The notes under the pieces: model-generated | Told to the model about the DNA's origin: nothing | Databases searched by the model: none | What the model saw: the letters and a program-made list of their open reading frames with translations, nothing else | From: Narthecium ossifragum | Taxonomy: Eukaryota > Streptophyta > Magnoliopsida > Dioscoreales > Nartheciaceae | Direction: 5' to 3' | Length of the DNA stretch: 64,000 nt | Assembly: GCA_963920575.1 (NCBI GenBank) | Contig: OY986970.1 | Coordinates: 2,881,654 to 2,945,653, forward strand | Made by a program: the position numbers and the translations under genes | Shown: positions 12,691 to 22,796 of the stretch, in pieces | How the letters are laid out: each line of letters starts with the position of its first letter | Position numbering within the stretch: the stretch's first letter is position 1

Positions 12691-13344
12691 TTTAATTTAT
12701 GAGTTGAGCCACATAGGGCTAGATTTCTTAGGTCAGGCTATCCAAAATTACAATTTCATCCTCCGAAACCCACCAGAAAGGGTTGCTGGAGCGATGACAC
12801 TATCTCGCAACACCGTCGGCTCTAACATTAGAAAACCGAAGGATGTGCACTACAAGGACGGACTCAAAAAGTTAAATTTCAGACCATATATTCTTTGCCA
12901 GGCCCTCAGCTTCCCTTGACCAGACACTGAATTCATTAATAATGTTAACGGCCATTCACGAATTAGATTCAATAAGAGCATGTTTGGCTAATGGGCGGAT
13001 CTGGAATCCGCGGGATCCGGAATCCAGAATCCGCCCCGCGGATTCCGAAAACGGCGTCTGCTCTCCCGAGCGGACGCCGAAAATGGGATCCACCTCCGTC
13101 CCATTTTCTGGGATTCGAGGCCGATCCAAACGCGCTGTGACGGGATCCGCGCATCCCTTTCATCCCTTGGATCCAAGGCAGCCAAACATGCCCTAAGTAA
13201 TTTATGACATCCATATTGTTTAGAACATTTAAGGGCCAAATCCACCGCCCCTGATTCAGCACAAAGAATGTTGGGTGCCTGAAATGGTCTACCAACGACC
13301 CATTCCAGGTTATCCACATCCGATCCACATACCACAGAAATCAT
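12691..13344 (-). mobile_element. Decayed LINE RNase H remnant, interrupted by a MITE
   Basis: On the minus strand, 13344-13200 reads an RNase H-like stretch (CAESGAVDLALKCSKQYG), and after the MITE a later piece near 12780-12840 reads VVHILRFSNVRADGVAR, like the HV-R--N--AD-LA end of RVT_3 domains. Stops and frame changes separate the parts. The assignment rests on these two short matches. Confidence 0.5.
12976..13193. mobile_element. Tourist/PIF-Harbinger-like MITE, TSD TAA
   Basis: The left end GAGCATGTTTGGCT and the right end AGCCAAACATGCCC form terminal inverted repeats of the GGGCATGTTTGG type. TAA lies directly outside both ends (12973-12975 and 13194-13196). Length 218 bp, GC-rich, no ORF of its own. 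Confidence 0.88.
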
Positions 13345-13801
13345 TGAAGTAACAGAAAGAATATCAAATGCGGCATCAACTTGAATGATATGAACTATGT
13401 TCTTATTAGGCTTTGATATGAACTCTACGTAAAGACGGTGAATTCAACGTGCCAACACGGTCATTTATTGGCCTACGTGAATTTTAGCAGCCAGATGTCT
13501 TACTGTGCCGTTTGCGTTGGTAATGTTCTGTTGCCATTTAATTAGTTCTGTTGCCATTTAATTAGCAACAGAACATGAACTTGTTGTGTTCATGATGGAC
13601 CCTTGAGGAGGATCAATATCAAGAACTCAGGGACAAGACAAATGAAAGTAGTCAAAGTAATCATCAAACGTTAACGGAGGTTTTATACTATGCTTCAGTC
13701 TAAGAACATAACAAAGAAGCAGAGCCGGACCGGATGGTTTTATTTAGCCTATAGCAGCGACCATACAACCGTTGCCAACGATAGACGACACCATTAGTCT
13801 C
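13345..13801. other. No gene recognised; small direct plus inverted repeat inside
   Basis: AT-rich spacer. GTTCTGTTGCCATTTAATTA occurs twice back to back (13525-13544, 13545-13564) and is followed at once by GCAACAGAAC (13565-13574), the reverse complement of its first ten bases, so a short hairpin is possible. Confidence 0.6.
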
Positions 13802-13804
13802 TAA

Positions 13805-14003
13805 CCCCTTTGGTATGGGGTTAGAAAAAGTGAGGTTAAGGGGGAATAAGGTTAGAAAAAGTGGGGTTAATGAATGGGGATAGAAAAAGTAGAGTAATGG
13901 TGGTAGGTGGAATGATGATAAAATAGTAATGATTATTTTTTGTGTTTCGGATAGGAATGGGGATAAGGGGGGTTATCCCCTTAACTCCATACCAAACATG
14001 GGC
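13805..14003. mobile_element. Tourist-like MITE, TSD TAA
   Basis: Left end CCCCTTTGGTATGGGGTTA; the right end read in reverse is GCCCATGTTTGGTATGGAG. TAA flanks both sides (13802-13804, 14004-14006). Length 199 bp. The middle has repeats of GGGGTTA and AGAAAAAGT. It resembles the MITE at 17471-17694. Confidence 0.85.
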
Positions 14004-14201
14004 TAATTGTTTTACCAACATTTTTTACACCATTGCAACCATTCAAGAAGATAATAGGGAGAATGATCAATAAGGGCTGAAAAAAAAATATGATGGGGCA
14101 TTAGGTCCCATATTATTATGGGACCAAAGTAACCCTTATATCCCCCCCAACCCCCCCTATATCCCCGCTGCAAGAAGAGGCCCCACCGCGCCCACCCCCA
14201 A

Positions 14202-15519
14202 TGTAGTAAAGAAGACAGCTGGGTCTTCTAGAGGTTTACATAAAAGAGGACTATGTTGTCAAATTCAGCTGAAACAAGAAGCAAAGAAGACAGCTGAAGC
14301 TTAGCATAAAGATGGAATGAGGCAGCTGAGGACCAGCAGTTCTAAAGCAACCACCATAGTTGACTGGGAGCAAAGATTAGACATGTGCATAAATCAAACA
14401 CTGCAACCATTTATCAAAGCTCATGGATCAATGCAGCGGAAGGCTCCACTAAAAAACAAAGTTAAGCTGACAAGGAAGACAACTGTGAAAGTTGTGAACA
14501 AAGAAGTGTTTGCTTCACAACAAGAAAGCTTAAAAGAGGTTCGCTTTGTATGGGTCTAAAATCAAGACCAACTGTGTATGAAGAGAGAAGAAATTAACAG
14601 CTGGAAAAGTAGCTGGGAAGCAATGGAGTAGCAGGTTGCTCAAGCATGGCAACATGCTTATATATAGAGGAAGACTAAAGCTGTGAAGGAACAACTCCGG
14701 TCCAAAGAAAGTGAGGAGCAACTTGATCAAAGTGAGCTGAAATCCTAGCTTCCTCAGAGCTGCCATTTTATCAAAGAGAGAGTTCTTCACTCTTGAAGAT
14801 TTCAAGAGGTGTTATCTGAAGAATGAGTTCTTCAGTTACTTGGAGGAGTCTAAGTTAAATCGAAGGTGGAATCCTTCATCCTTGGTGGATTCCAAGGAGC
14901 TTCAAGAAGAGAGGAGGAGTCCTCTATCTATCTCTGCTGAGTGTTGAAGATCATGTACTAGAGTAAGGATCAGTGGTAGTGTATTCAATTGTTGGCACTG
15001 AGCTTTGGTGAGTCATCAAGAAAGGGTGTTTGTTGTGTAACTGTCATGACAAAGGCTTAGTGCTTGGTTTGGGTGGTCTCCGATAGAGGACCCATGGTTT
15101 TTTACCCATTTGGGGTTTTCCACGTTAAAAACTTCTAGTGTCAGTTTTTGTTTTTGGGTCAGCTGTTCTTCTCCTTCTCCGCCAATTCTTAGGATATGCA
15201 ATGCACACACACACTGCCTCTCAAGTGTTTGTTGTTTTCCTCCTTAGATGCTTTTACTTGATAGTCTTGCTTAAGTGTTGGGACTTGTTCTAAATAGTTT
15301 AGAAGCTTGTTGTGGTCTTAAAATCACCTTGAGTTATTGGTTGATGTACTACTTTTACTGCTAGACAATTAGATCATATCACCATGCTTATATGACCTTG
15401 AGGTGTTTGATGTTTTGTCACTGTGATAGTGTTTAACTGATTGTGCTCTTTTAAGTGTTTAAGATATAGTTATAGTATAAGAGACTTGTTAAGTAATTGT
15501 TAGGGGTTATTTAATTACA
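14202..15519 (+). mobile_element. Copia-type LTR remnant (probably solo or truncated)
   Basis: It contains a TATA box (about 14659-14667, TATATATAG) and then the run TTTTTTACCCATTTGGGG with GTTTTCCACGTTAAAA near 15099-15130, a conserved R/U5 feature of Copia LTRs. It ends ATTACACA at 15519, directly against PDR exon 19 sequence. The left limit is uncertain; I could not find a matching 5-bp duplication or a PBS, so it is a solo LTR or a truncated one. Confidence 0.65.
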
Positions 15520-17008
15520 CATCAACTTTGTGCAAGTAAGGAAAAATCCCATCTATGAGTCCAGACTTAACTGCTGCTGGTGCAACTCTGACATTAATGC
15601 TATAAATCATGCTGTAGTATTTGCCATTCACCTCCTTGTACTCACTTTTGCAACTAGGAGCAACGAGCAGCTGGTTCAAGAGTTTAGCAGGCCATCCCTT
15701 AAGTCGTCCGATCTCTTCTTTCCGACACAATATGCCCAATCGACAATGGGGCAATTCAAACTCTGCCTCTGGAAGCAGTGGTGGACCTATTGGAGGAGCC
15801 CTGACTATAACTTTGAGAGGTTTTCCTTAACTCTGGCCACTGCTTTACTAGTTGGAACCGTCTTTTGGGGAGTAGCCACCAGGAGGTACGTACTTTACAA
15901 TGACCCTCCCACCTACTATTGCTTGATGTCCTAATTCATAATCTCCTCTTATGTGGTGTGTTGTAAATCGTATGCATGCAGAGAGAGTTCTTTGGATCTT
16001 AGGATCATATTAGGTGCCATGTATGCAGCAGTGATATTTTTGGGCGTCAGCAACTGCTCTACAGTGCAACCAGTTGTCGCTGTGGAGAGGACCGTGTTCT
16101 ATAGGGAGAGGGGTGCTGGGATGTACTCTGCTTTACCTTACGCCATTGCTCAGGTATGTGACTAAGTCGATACTTACAGGAGTTTTAAGTAAGAAAAGAT
16201 GATCACTCTCCTATTGTTCTATCTATTTTCTTCTCCATAATTTGATGCCAATGGTTTAAAGCCTTTTTATTATTATTAGTTAAGCCAGAATGGCTAGGGA
16301 TGAAAGAGAGGAAATGGTTTAAAGCCTTAGCGATGCTTATTGCTCACTTTTATGCAGGTTGTCGTGGAAATACCATATGTCAACGTACTATACATTGATC
16401 GTATACACATTCATCGGTTTCCAGGGGACACTCGTAAAGTTCTCATGGTTCTTCTTTATTTCCTTCATCACGTTCCTATACTTCACCTACTACGGGATGA
16501 TGGCTGTGGCAATATCACCAAACCATCAAGTGGCTGCAGTCTTTGCTGCAACCTTCTATCTATACTTCGACCTCTTTTCGGGATTCTACATCTCCCTACC
16601 AGTGAGTACCTGCTCTTCATTAGCGACTTCTACCTCTCTTAGAATTGCAGTTGGTAGCGTCCTGGTGATGCAAAACTATAGAGAATCAATCTCAGAAGCT
16701 TCTATGTTTTAGGCACTTGATGGCTTTCTTGATTGCAGAATATTCCCGTGTACTGGGTGTGGTACTACTGGATTTGTCCGGTGGCCTGGACAGTATATGG
16801 GCTAATTGTGACGCAGTATGGGGACATGGAGGATGTGATCAAGGTGCCCGGTCTGCCCGACCAGCCAATTAAGCTGTACGTCAAGGAGCAACTGGGGTAT
16901 CATCCAGACTTCATGGGTGCTGTGGCTGCTGTTCTAGTTGGTTTCCCCATCTTCTTTGCGTTCACATTTGCTGCTTGCGTCAAGAAGCTAAATTTCCAAC
17001 AAAGATAG
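15520..17008 (+). pseudogene. 3' fragment of a third PDR/ABCG gene (exons 19 tail to 23)
   Basis: Homologous to the last exons of genes A and B: the exon 19 end (about 15520-15533, with donor GTAAGG), exon 20 at 15658-15885, exon 21 at 15982-16153, exon 22 at 16358-16601 and exon 23 at 16739-17008 with a TAG stop. Exons 20, 21 and 23 have exactly the same lengths as in A and B (228, 172 and 270 nt). Exon 22 is 244 nt rather than 255: 11 bases are missing just after codons for EIPYV, which shifts the frame inside TMD2. Everything 5' of exon 19 has been replaced by a Copia LTR. It is more diverged from A and B than they are from each other, so it is an older member of the cluster. Confidence 0.93.
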
Positions 17009-17467
17009 CAAGAGACGATTAAAAAAAAGAACCATGAGAAATTTTTGCAGGGTCATCAAGCTTAGCATAAGTTTGGCCGGGTGAGAGGGCGGAGGGTGCT
17101 TTTTTAAATTGGGTGCTTTTGAAATTTGTTGGATTAGGGGTATATATATGTAATATAGGCATTTTGTAGTGGTATATATGTGATAAGCTTCTATGGCTTG
17201 GTGGGTATGACCTTCCCAAAATCATCATTTTCTATCTCCTATTTGCTCTACGCAGACCGCCTATTTGTATCTCAAGCTACTTGTTCAGAGGCGAGAAGCT
17301 TAAACAAAAGCTTATTCCTTTCAAGGAACTCTCGAGCCTAGAGATGAATACTACCAAGTCAAGTGTATGTTTCTCAAAGGTCGTCGCGAATGAGAGAAGG
17401 TTAACTATCAGTCATATTTTAGGAGTTAGTGCTGCTAAAGATATGTGGAATTATTTGGGAGTTCCCC
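17009..17467. other. Spacer with possible retroelement gag scrap
   Basis: 3' flank of the PDR fragment. From about 17280 to 17467, continued beyond the MITE to about 17757, a plus-strand reading such as AAKDMWNYLG loosely resembles Copia gag. This is a low-confidence suggestion. Confidence 0.3.
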
Positions 17468-17470
17468 TAA

Positions 17471-17694
17471 GGCCATGTTTGGTTGAGGGATAGGTAACAT
17501 GGGATAAAAGTTATCCCCAGTTAAGGGAGGAATATTCCCCTTATCCCACACTTTATTCCCAAACACCCATTATAAAGTTATCTCTATTCCACCTACTACT
17601 CCTCTCTATTTTTTCCTTATCCCAAATAATCATTACTACTTAATCCAGGATAACTTTTATCCCGGGATAACTTTTATCCCCATACCAAACGAGG
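17471..17694. mobile_element. Tourist-like MITE, TSD TAA
   Basis: Left end GGCCATGTTTGGTTGAGGG and right end CATACCAAACGAGG are inverted repeats, with repeated TTATCCC and GGATAA blocks inside. TAA flanks both ends (17468-17470, 17695-17697). Length 224 bp. Confidence 0.88.
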
Positions 17695-17757
17695 TAAGTG
17701 AGAAGAGGATGAAAGTCACAAACTTCTCTGGACTCCTTGACAAGACGACCACCAACG

Positions 17758-18772
17758 TGAAGGTCGAAGAGGGGGTTGGTCTTGGGTCTTATAAAAGAAA
17801 ATCGATGATGGAAATTTAGAGAGGAGGAGTCTAATAAAATAGTATGCTTGTAAATGATAAGAGTATAAAATAAAACAAGTAAATGAAGGATAAAAGATGA
17901 GTTAGAGAGATTGCACCATATTTTTATAGTAGTTTGGCTAAGCTTACCTACGTCCACTTCACTTAAGGGTCCTCCTTGAGGTTCCACTACTTGCAAGTCC
18001 TTACAAGTTGTCCACCAAGCTTACGGGTGTTTGGCAACCTATCCATCAAGTTTACGGGTGCTTGGCAACCTTACAATTTCTTCAATCAACTATTGGATCT
18101 CTCTCACAAAGTCTACTTCACAACTTGAATTAGTTTTACAAAGATTAAGTTCACAAATAAAGAGAATAAACATGCTAGAATATTATCACAATAATCCCTT
18201 AGCTCCCCCTAAGTTGCTTGCAAGTTTGCTGCATCTTCTCTTTTATAGCTGAGCTCCAAAGTCCTCCAAATAGCCTTCCAACGGTTATTTTCTGCTTCTG
18301 CAACGGCTCTTTAATGGCTAGTTTCCTGACTGGCGGTCGACCGTCGCATTGTCCGTCACATCGTCCGTTGCGTTCTTCTTGAGCTGCGGTCGATCCACGC
18401 ATCGACCTTCAAGCTTCACGGTTGACCGTGACATCGACCGTCACATCGTCTGTGAGGCTTTGTGAGGAGAAACACTTCTCAGGGTCAATGTTTCGTTCGA
18501 CCGTCGCTTCTCCATATAAAGCCACATAGGCCACGGTCGATCAGTCCATCGACCGTCAACCTATTTCTCATGAACAGCTTCCACGGTTGATCCGTGCATC
18601 AATTGCCAGTCTCCATAGTCGATCCGTACATCAACCGCCGCATCGACCGCGAGTACAAAAACATCTTAAATATGAATTTAATGCTTTCCAAATTAAGGGA
18701 TATTAATATCAAAACAATGTTTTATCATCATGCATAATATGATATCATCAAAACAATATACTAGGACTAACA
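17758..18772 (-). mobile_element. SIRE-like Copia 3' LTR, minus orientation
   Basis: Read on the minus strand it starts TGTTAGTCCTAG (18772) and ends ACCTTCA (17758), giving TG...CA ends. Just outside the start, in reverse, is AAAAAGGAGGAGAT, a polypurine tract, so this is the 3' LTR. The downstream half (17758-18300) matches the split LTR at 32300-32606 and 54011-54305. The U3 half (18330-18660) carries many variants of GGTCGACCG and GGTCGATCC interspersed with CATCGACC. Confidence 0.8.
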
Positions 18773-19446
18773 ATCTCCTCCTTTTTGATGATGGCAACCA
18801 TTATAATTGTGATGATAAAATCTTGAAAGCTCCCCCTTAATTTATGTATCCATGAAATGAGTTCTAAAGTGTATATTAAGGATGCCCACAAGTCATATGT
18901 CTCTCTAAGAAAATAATAGGCTAGATTTGAAGCCTAGAAAAATGAAAAATCAAAATATGACATATGCATCTCTTTGTATATGATATTTGAGCATGAATTC
19001 TTTTCTCATATGACCTTAAAAAAAAAAAATTTCAAAACTTTCAAAACCAAAAGATCAACAAATAAGGTAAAGCTTAATTTTTCACATCACAATATTTCTC
19101 CCCCTTTGACATCATCAAAAAGTAAAGAGGGGGAAGAAGAATCACATAAAACCATCAAGAATAAAAAAAAATTCTTAAGAGAACCAATAAAAGGTTTTAA
19201 AATCAACATTGAAGGTTTAAAATCTTCTCAAACAAGATACCAAACGAAGATCTACAATTAAAAGTCATTTGAAGATGAAAAGTAATCAATTCTTTTTATA
19301 AAAAAATTATCAATAGACTTTCTTGAATCATTTGAAGTTAAATATGAAATAACTTTATAACATGGAATAACAAGTTATAATGGAGGGATCATTTGTGAAT
19401 GAAAAATTAATGCATACCTCCATTACCTTTAATAGCAAATTGCTAT
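18773..19446 (-). mobile_element. Remaining internal sequence of the SIRE-like Copia element
   Basis: AT-rich, with CTCCCCCTTTGACATCATC near 19100 and CTCCTCCTTTTTGATGATGG at 18775-18794. Reversed, these are the GATGATGTCAAAGGGGGAG-type blocks found between pol and the 3' LTR in SIRE/Maximus Copia elements. No coding domain remains. The Athila-like element interrupts it at 19447. Confidence 0.6.
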
Positions 19447-19615
19447 TAATAAGTCACAAAATATACATAATTCACCCATTCAACTGGGCTTTGTTAGCTC
19501 TCAAGCAATGCATTTTTAATATCTTTTCATATGGTTTCAGGTACAAGAGCTTACAAAGAAAGTTGCATTGATTTCGAGCCAAAAAAACATCAATTATACA
19601 GATTCAGCCTTATTT

Positions 19616-20098
19616 GGATCGATCCAGACAATTTGGATCGATCCAGGGATTTTTGGATCGATCCCAAAGTGATTCGGATCGATCCAGACCCTTTTCCAGA
19701 GAGCCAGACTTTCTGTCACATATTGGATCGATCCGAATCCTTAATGGATCGATCCAAATATCTTTCTCTAGAGAGCTTAGTACAAATTGGATCGATCCAG
19801 ATCTGTAATGGATCGATCCATATTCCTTTTCGAGAGAGCTATGATTCTCTGGTACATATTGGATCGATCCAGATCTGTAATGGATCGATCCCTATTTCTT
19901 TTTCAGAGAGCCATGATTCTCTGGTACATAATGGATCGATCCAAATTGTTATTGGATCGATCCATAGACCCTTTCCAGAGAACTATGATTTTCTGCTACA
20001 TCTTGGATCGATCCAGACCCATTTTGGATCGATCCAAGTTGTTAGAAACCCAGATTCTGACATCTTGGATCCATCCAAACTTATTTCAGATCGATCCA
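19616..20098. promoter_or_regulatory. Array of palindrome GGATCGATCC in the 5' LTR
   Basis: By eye I count 14 exact copies and two near copies (GGATCCATCC, AGATCGATCC) in 483 bp. Many come in pairs about 24 bp apart, with pairs about 70 bp apart and joined by AGAGAGC-type linkers. The array ends about 60 bp before the TATA box, in the U3 enhancer position. Function unknown; protein-binding sites are an inference. Confidence 0.8.
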
Positions 20099-20161
20099 AG
20101 GTCGCCTGACGGGTAAAAATGGACGGTTCTGATCTGATCCGTGGATCCACGACTTAGAGCC

Positions 20162-20169
20162 TATAAATA
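20162..20169 (+). promoter_or_regulatory. LTR TATA box
   Basis: TATAAATA in GCCTATAAATAGAGGC. The right LTR has TATAAAAT at 31261-31268, with one extra A. A CT-rich stretch follows at 20198-20240, as in plant LTR transcription start regions. Confidence 0.75.
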
Positions 20170-21227
20170 GAGGCTTTGACTCTGATTTGAGGATCTTTTC
20201 TCCCCTCTTTTTCCCTCCTTTCTCCAGCCTTCTCCCCCCTTAGAGTGAGAGAGAGATTGAGTGCTTCAAGGGTTGGATTTTGATGGAGAAGATGGGTAAA
20301 GCTTCCTCTTCCATGGAGATCCTACCTAAGATGAGTAGCTAAATCCCTCCTCCTTGGGAATTTCATGATGTATTAGGGCTTTCTCTTTTGATTCTTGATG
20401 TAATGACTCTTGAGAGATGGTTTTTGTATGAATTCTCATGTAACTCTATATTTTTTTAATGAATTCCATTGTTGAATGGTTTGATTACCTCTTTTCATAT
20501 GGAAGTGCTTGAGAATAACATGATGCTTACTAGATGTTTGGTTTAATTCCTCAAAGAAGAGGCTATGTTAGAACCATAGCCAATTCTAGGGAATGAATCC
20601 TTGATCTAGGGATAGGATCTTGAGGTGCTAGAACCACCCCAAGCCAAATCTATCCTATTTACTATTATTGATTTAGATGAGGGATGGGATTGAGATATTA
20701 AACCCATCTCAATCCAAGACCTTATCCATACAAAGCCTTGATCCTTTGCCAACGATTTGACCTTAGTCCGGCGATCGTTGAGCCATGATCGAATTAGAGC
20801 CTCGATCATGGATCTTTACCTTATTATGCATGCGATGAGATGATCCTAACCCGACATCTCATTAGCAGTGAGCGATGCTAATCCTACGCTCGTCGATATC
20901 CAATTTAGATGATCTCTTGAGTGTCATGCATCTTGATTCATAGAGATAATATTTAAACCCTAATTCGGATTGGAATTCCCTAGGAATTCTTCCTTGATAA
21001 ATTTCCTCTTTAGTTCTTCTAGAATACTTTCGTTAGAAAACTTAACGAATCAACCATATTGTTTACAACTAGCGTAGAGATTATATCACATTTACTAATT
21101 CAATCATCAATTCCTTGAGGACTCGACCCGTGCTTCCACTAACTACATTGTAGTTAACTATTAGTCCGGTAAATAGTTTTGTCCGCCTTTGATATACTTA
21201 ACGACATATTTCAAGGTGAGTCGAAAA

Positions 21228-21246
21228 TGACGCCGTTGCCGGGGAA
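21228..21246 (+). other. Primer binding site of the Athila-like element
   Basis: TGACGCCGTTGCCGGGGAA is close to the TGGCGCCGTTGCCGGGG primer site (tRNA-Asp type) of Athila-related elements. Confidence 0.75.
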
Positions 21247-21517
21247 TTAGATTAGTTGAATTACTCAATCGATATAATTCTTTACAATTAGTTTGTTTTT
21301 GATTTCTCATATTATAAAATAACAAAAAGAATTTTTCTTACATAGCTATTTCTTTGCATTGGTAGGTGAAACTTCTGAGCGGCGAAGCAAATCATCTACG
21401 GATCAAGACCAAAGAGTTCTTGGACCAGCCCACTGTAAAGTATCTCTAATTTTGTGTTGTCTTTTGTGAATGAATGAAAGTGATTCTGAATTAGATATTA
21501 CGTTACAAGCATACTTA

Positions 21518-22796
21518 GGGGCTGTTTGGTTGCATGCATCAACTGATACATGCATCAGCTGATGCAGCATTTTGAAACAAACCAGTGTTTGGTTGGTCAA
21601 ATGCATCAGCTGATGCATGTATCAGCTGATGTAAAAAGGGGGTCAGATGCTGCATCAGTAGAAACAACCAAAATGGCCGTTTCTGCTGATGCAGCATCAG
21701 CTGATGCATCCACGTGATATCACATGATGCATCAGTTCCCCTCTTCCCCGTGCTCGTCACCGCCCTCCCCTCCCCCTTTCCCTGTCGCCCCCCTCCCCCC
21801 CCCCCTAGCCGAGCTCTCCTTCCTCCCCTCCCCTCCCCTCTTCCTCGTCGCCCCCCCCCCAGCCGAGCTCTCCTTCCTCCCCTCCCCTGACGAGCTCTCT
21901 TTCCTCCCTCTCCCTCGGAGACCAGATCCGGCGAGTCCGAGCTCTCTTTCCTCCCTCTCCCTCGGAGACCAGATCCGGCCCCGTGGCTCGTCACCGCCCT
22001 TCTCTCCCTCCGCTCCCCCTTTCCCCGTCGCCCCCCCATCGCCGAGCTCTCCTTCCTCCCTCTCCCTCGGAGCTCCCTCGGAGACCAGATCTGGCGAGTA
22101 GCCCCTCCCCCCCCTTTCCCCGTCGCCGAGCTCTCCTTCCTCCCTCTCCCTCGGAGCTCCCTCGGAGAGCAGATCCGGCGAGAAGTTACGACATCTCCCC
22201 GACCTTCGCCTCCTTCCCCTCTCTCCTTCCCCTCTTCCTCTGAAGCCAGCTCCCTCGGAGACCAAATCCGGCCTCCTCATCACGATCGCCACCGCACCAC
22301 CTCTTCCCCGAGCTCCCTCTCTTCCGTTGCTCATCCTCGCCGGCTACAACGCCGTGGCCTCATCATCGGCATCCTCATCATGATCGCCGGGCCCGGTACC
22401 GCCGGCATCGTGGTGGTCATGTACATCACCGAGGTCTGGCACCTGGCCAGCATGGTCTCGGTTGTGGAGGAGATCCGGGAGCTCGACGCCATGAGGAAGA
22501 GCCGGATGTTGATCAACGAGAAGCTCGGCGTCACGTCCTCATCTTCCTCAAGCTCAACATCTCCTTGATTTCTTTTTCTATAATAATTAAAAAATTATTA
22601 AGTTAGCACAAAAGTGAGGGTAATCTCACCAAGGGATATAAGGGGTGATTCTAACCAATAAAACAACTGAATCAACTGATGCAATACATACCAACCAAAC
22701 AGAAAATGAGCTAATACTGCATCAGTTGATACAAGCAACCAAACAAACATGTGATGCTAATACTGCATCAACTGATGCAAGCAACCAAACGCCCCC
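21518..22796. mobile_element. PIF/Harbinger-like non-autonomous element, TSD TTA, with GC-rich cargo
   Basis: Left end GGGGCTGTTTGGTTGCATG; the right end reversed is GGGGGCGTTTGGTTGCTTG. TTA lies directly outside both ends (21515-21517, 22797-22799). Subterminal sequence repeats GCATCAGCTGATGCA and TGCATCAACTGATGC, which are palindromic. The middle (about 21730-22570) is very GC-rich with repeats of CTCCCTCGGAGACCAGATCCGG type and looks like captured gene sequence. Length 1279 bp. Confidence 0.85.
22380..22567 (+). pseudogene. Possible captured exon of a host membrane-protein gene
   Basis: An open stretch of 62 codons and a stop, GC-rich unlike the flanks, begins with a hydrophobic segment (about 15 residues) followed by EVWHLASMVSVVEEIREL and DAMRKSRMLI. 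The pattern resembles a plant family of unnamed membrane proteins with WQLASVVSVLE and AMRKS blocks, recalled from memory and not checked. It lies inside the Harbinger-like element, so it is probably transduplicated. Confidence 0.4.

Larger units (their letters stand above)
19447..21227 (+). repeat. 5' LTR of the Athila-like element
   Basis: Begins TAATAAGTCAC; the right LTR begins TGATAAGTCAC, so the canonical TG has mutated here. Identity with the right LTR runs to 21194; the last ~33 bp have no partner because the right LTR is cut short. It contains about 40 bp, with two motif copies, that the right LTR lacks (near 19622-19662). Confidence 0.85.

Noticed and set aside
14202..15519. Complete Copia element
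   Set aside because: No PBS, polyprotein or second LTR was found; only LTR features are visible.
19531..20116. Long open frames through the GGATCGATCC array (repeats of DRSRS or GSIQI)
   Set aside because: They are products of the repeated motif read in several frames on both strands; the region is LTR U3 upstream of a TATA box.
21539..22334. Arg/Gly- and Pro/Ser-rich open frames of up to 200 codons
   Set aside because: They come from CT- and CTCCCTCGGAG-type repeats within the Harbinger-like element and overlap in several frames.
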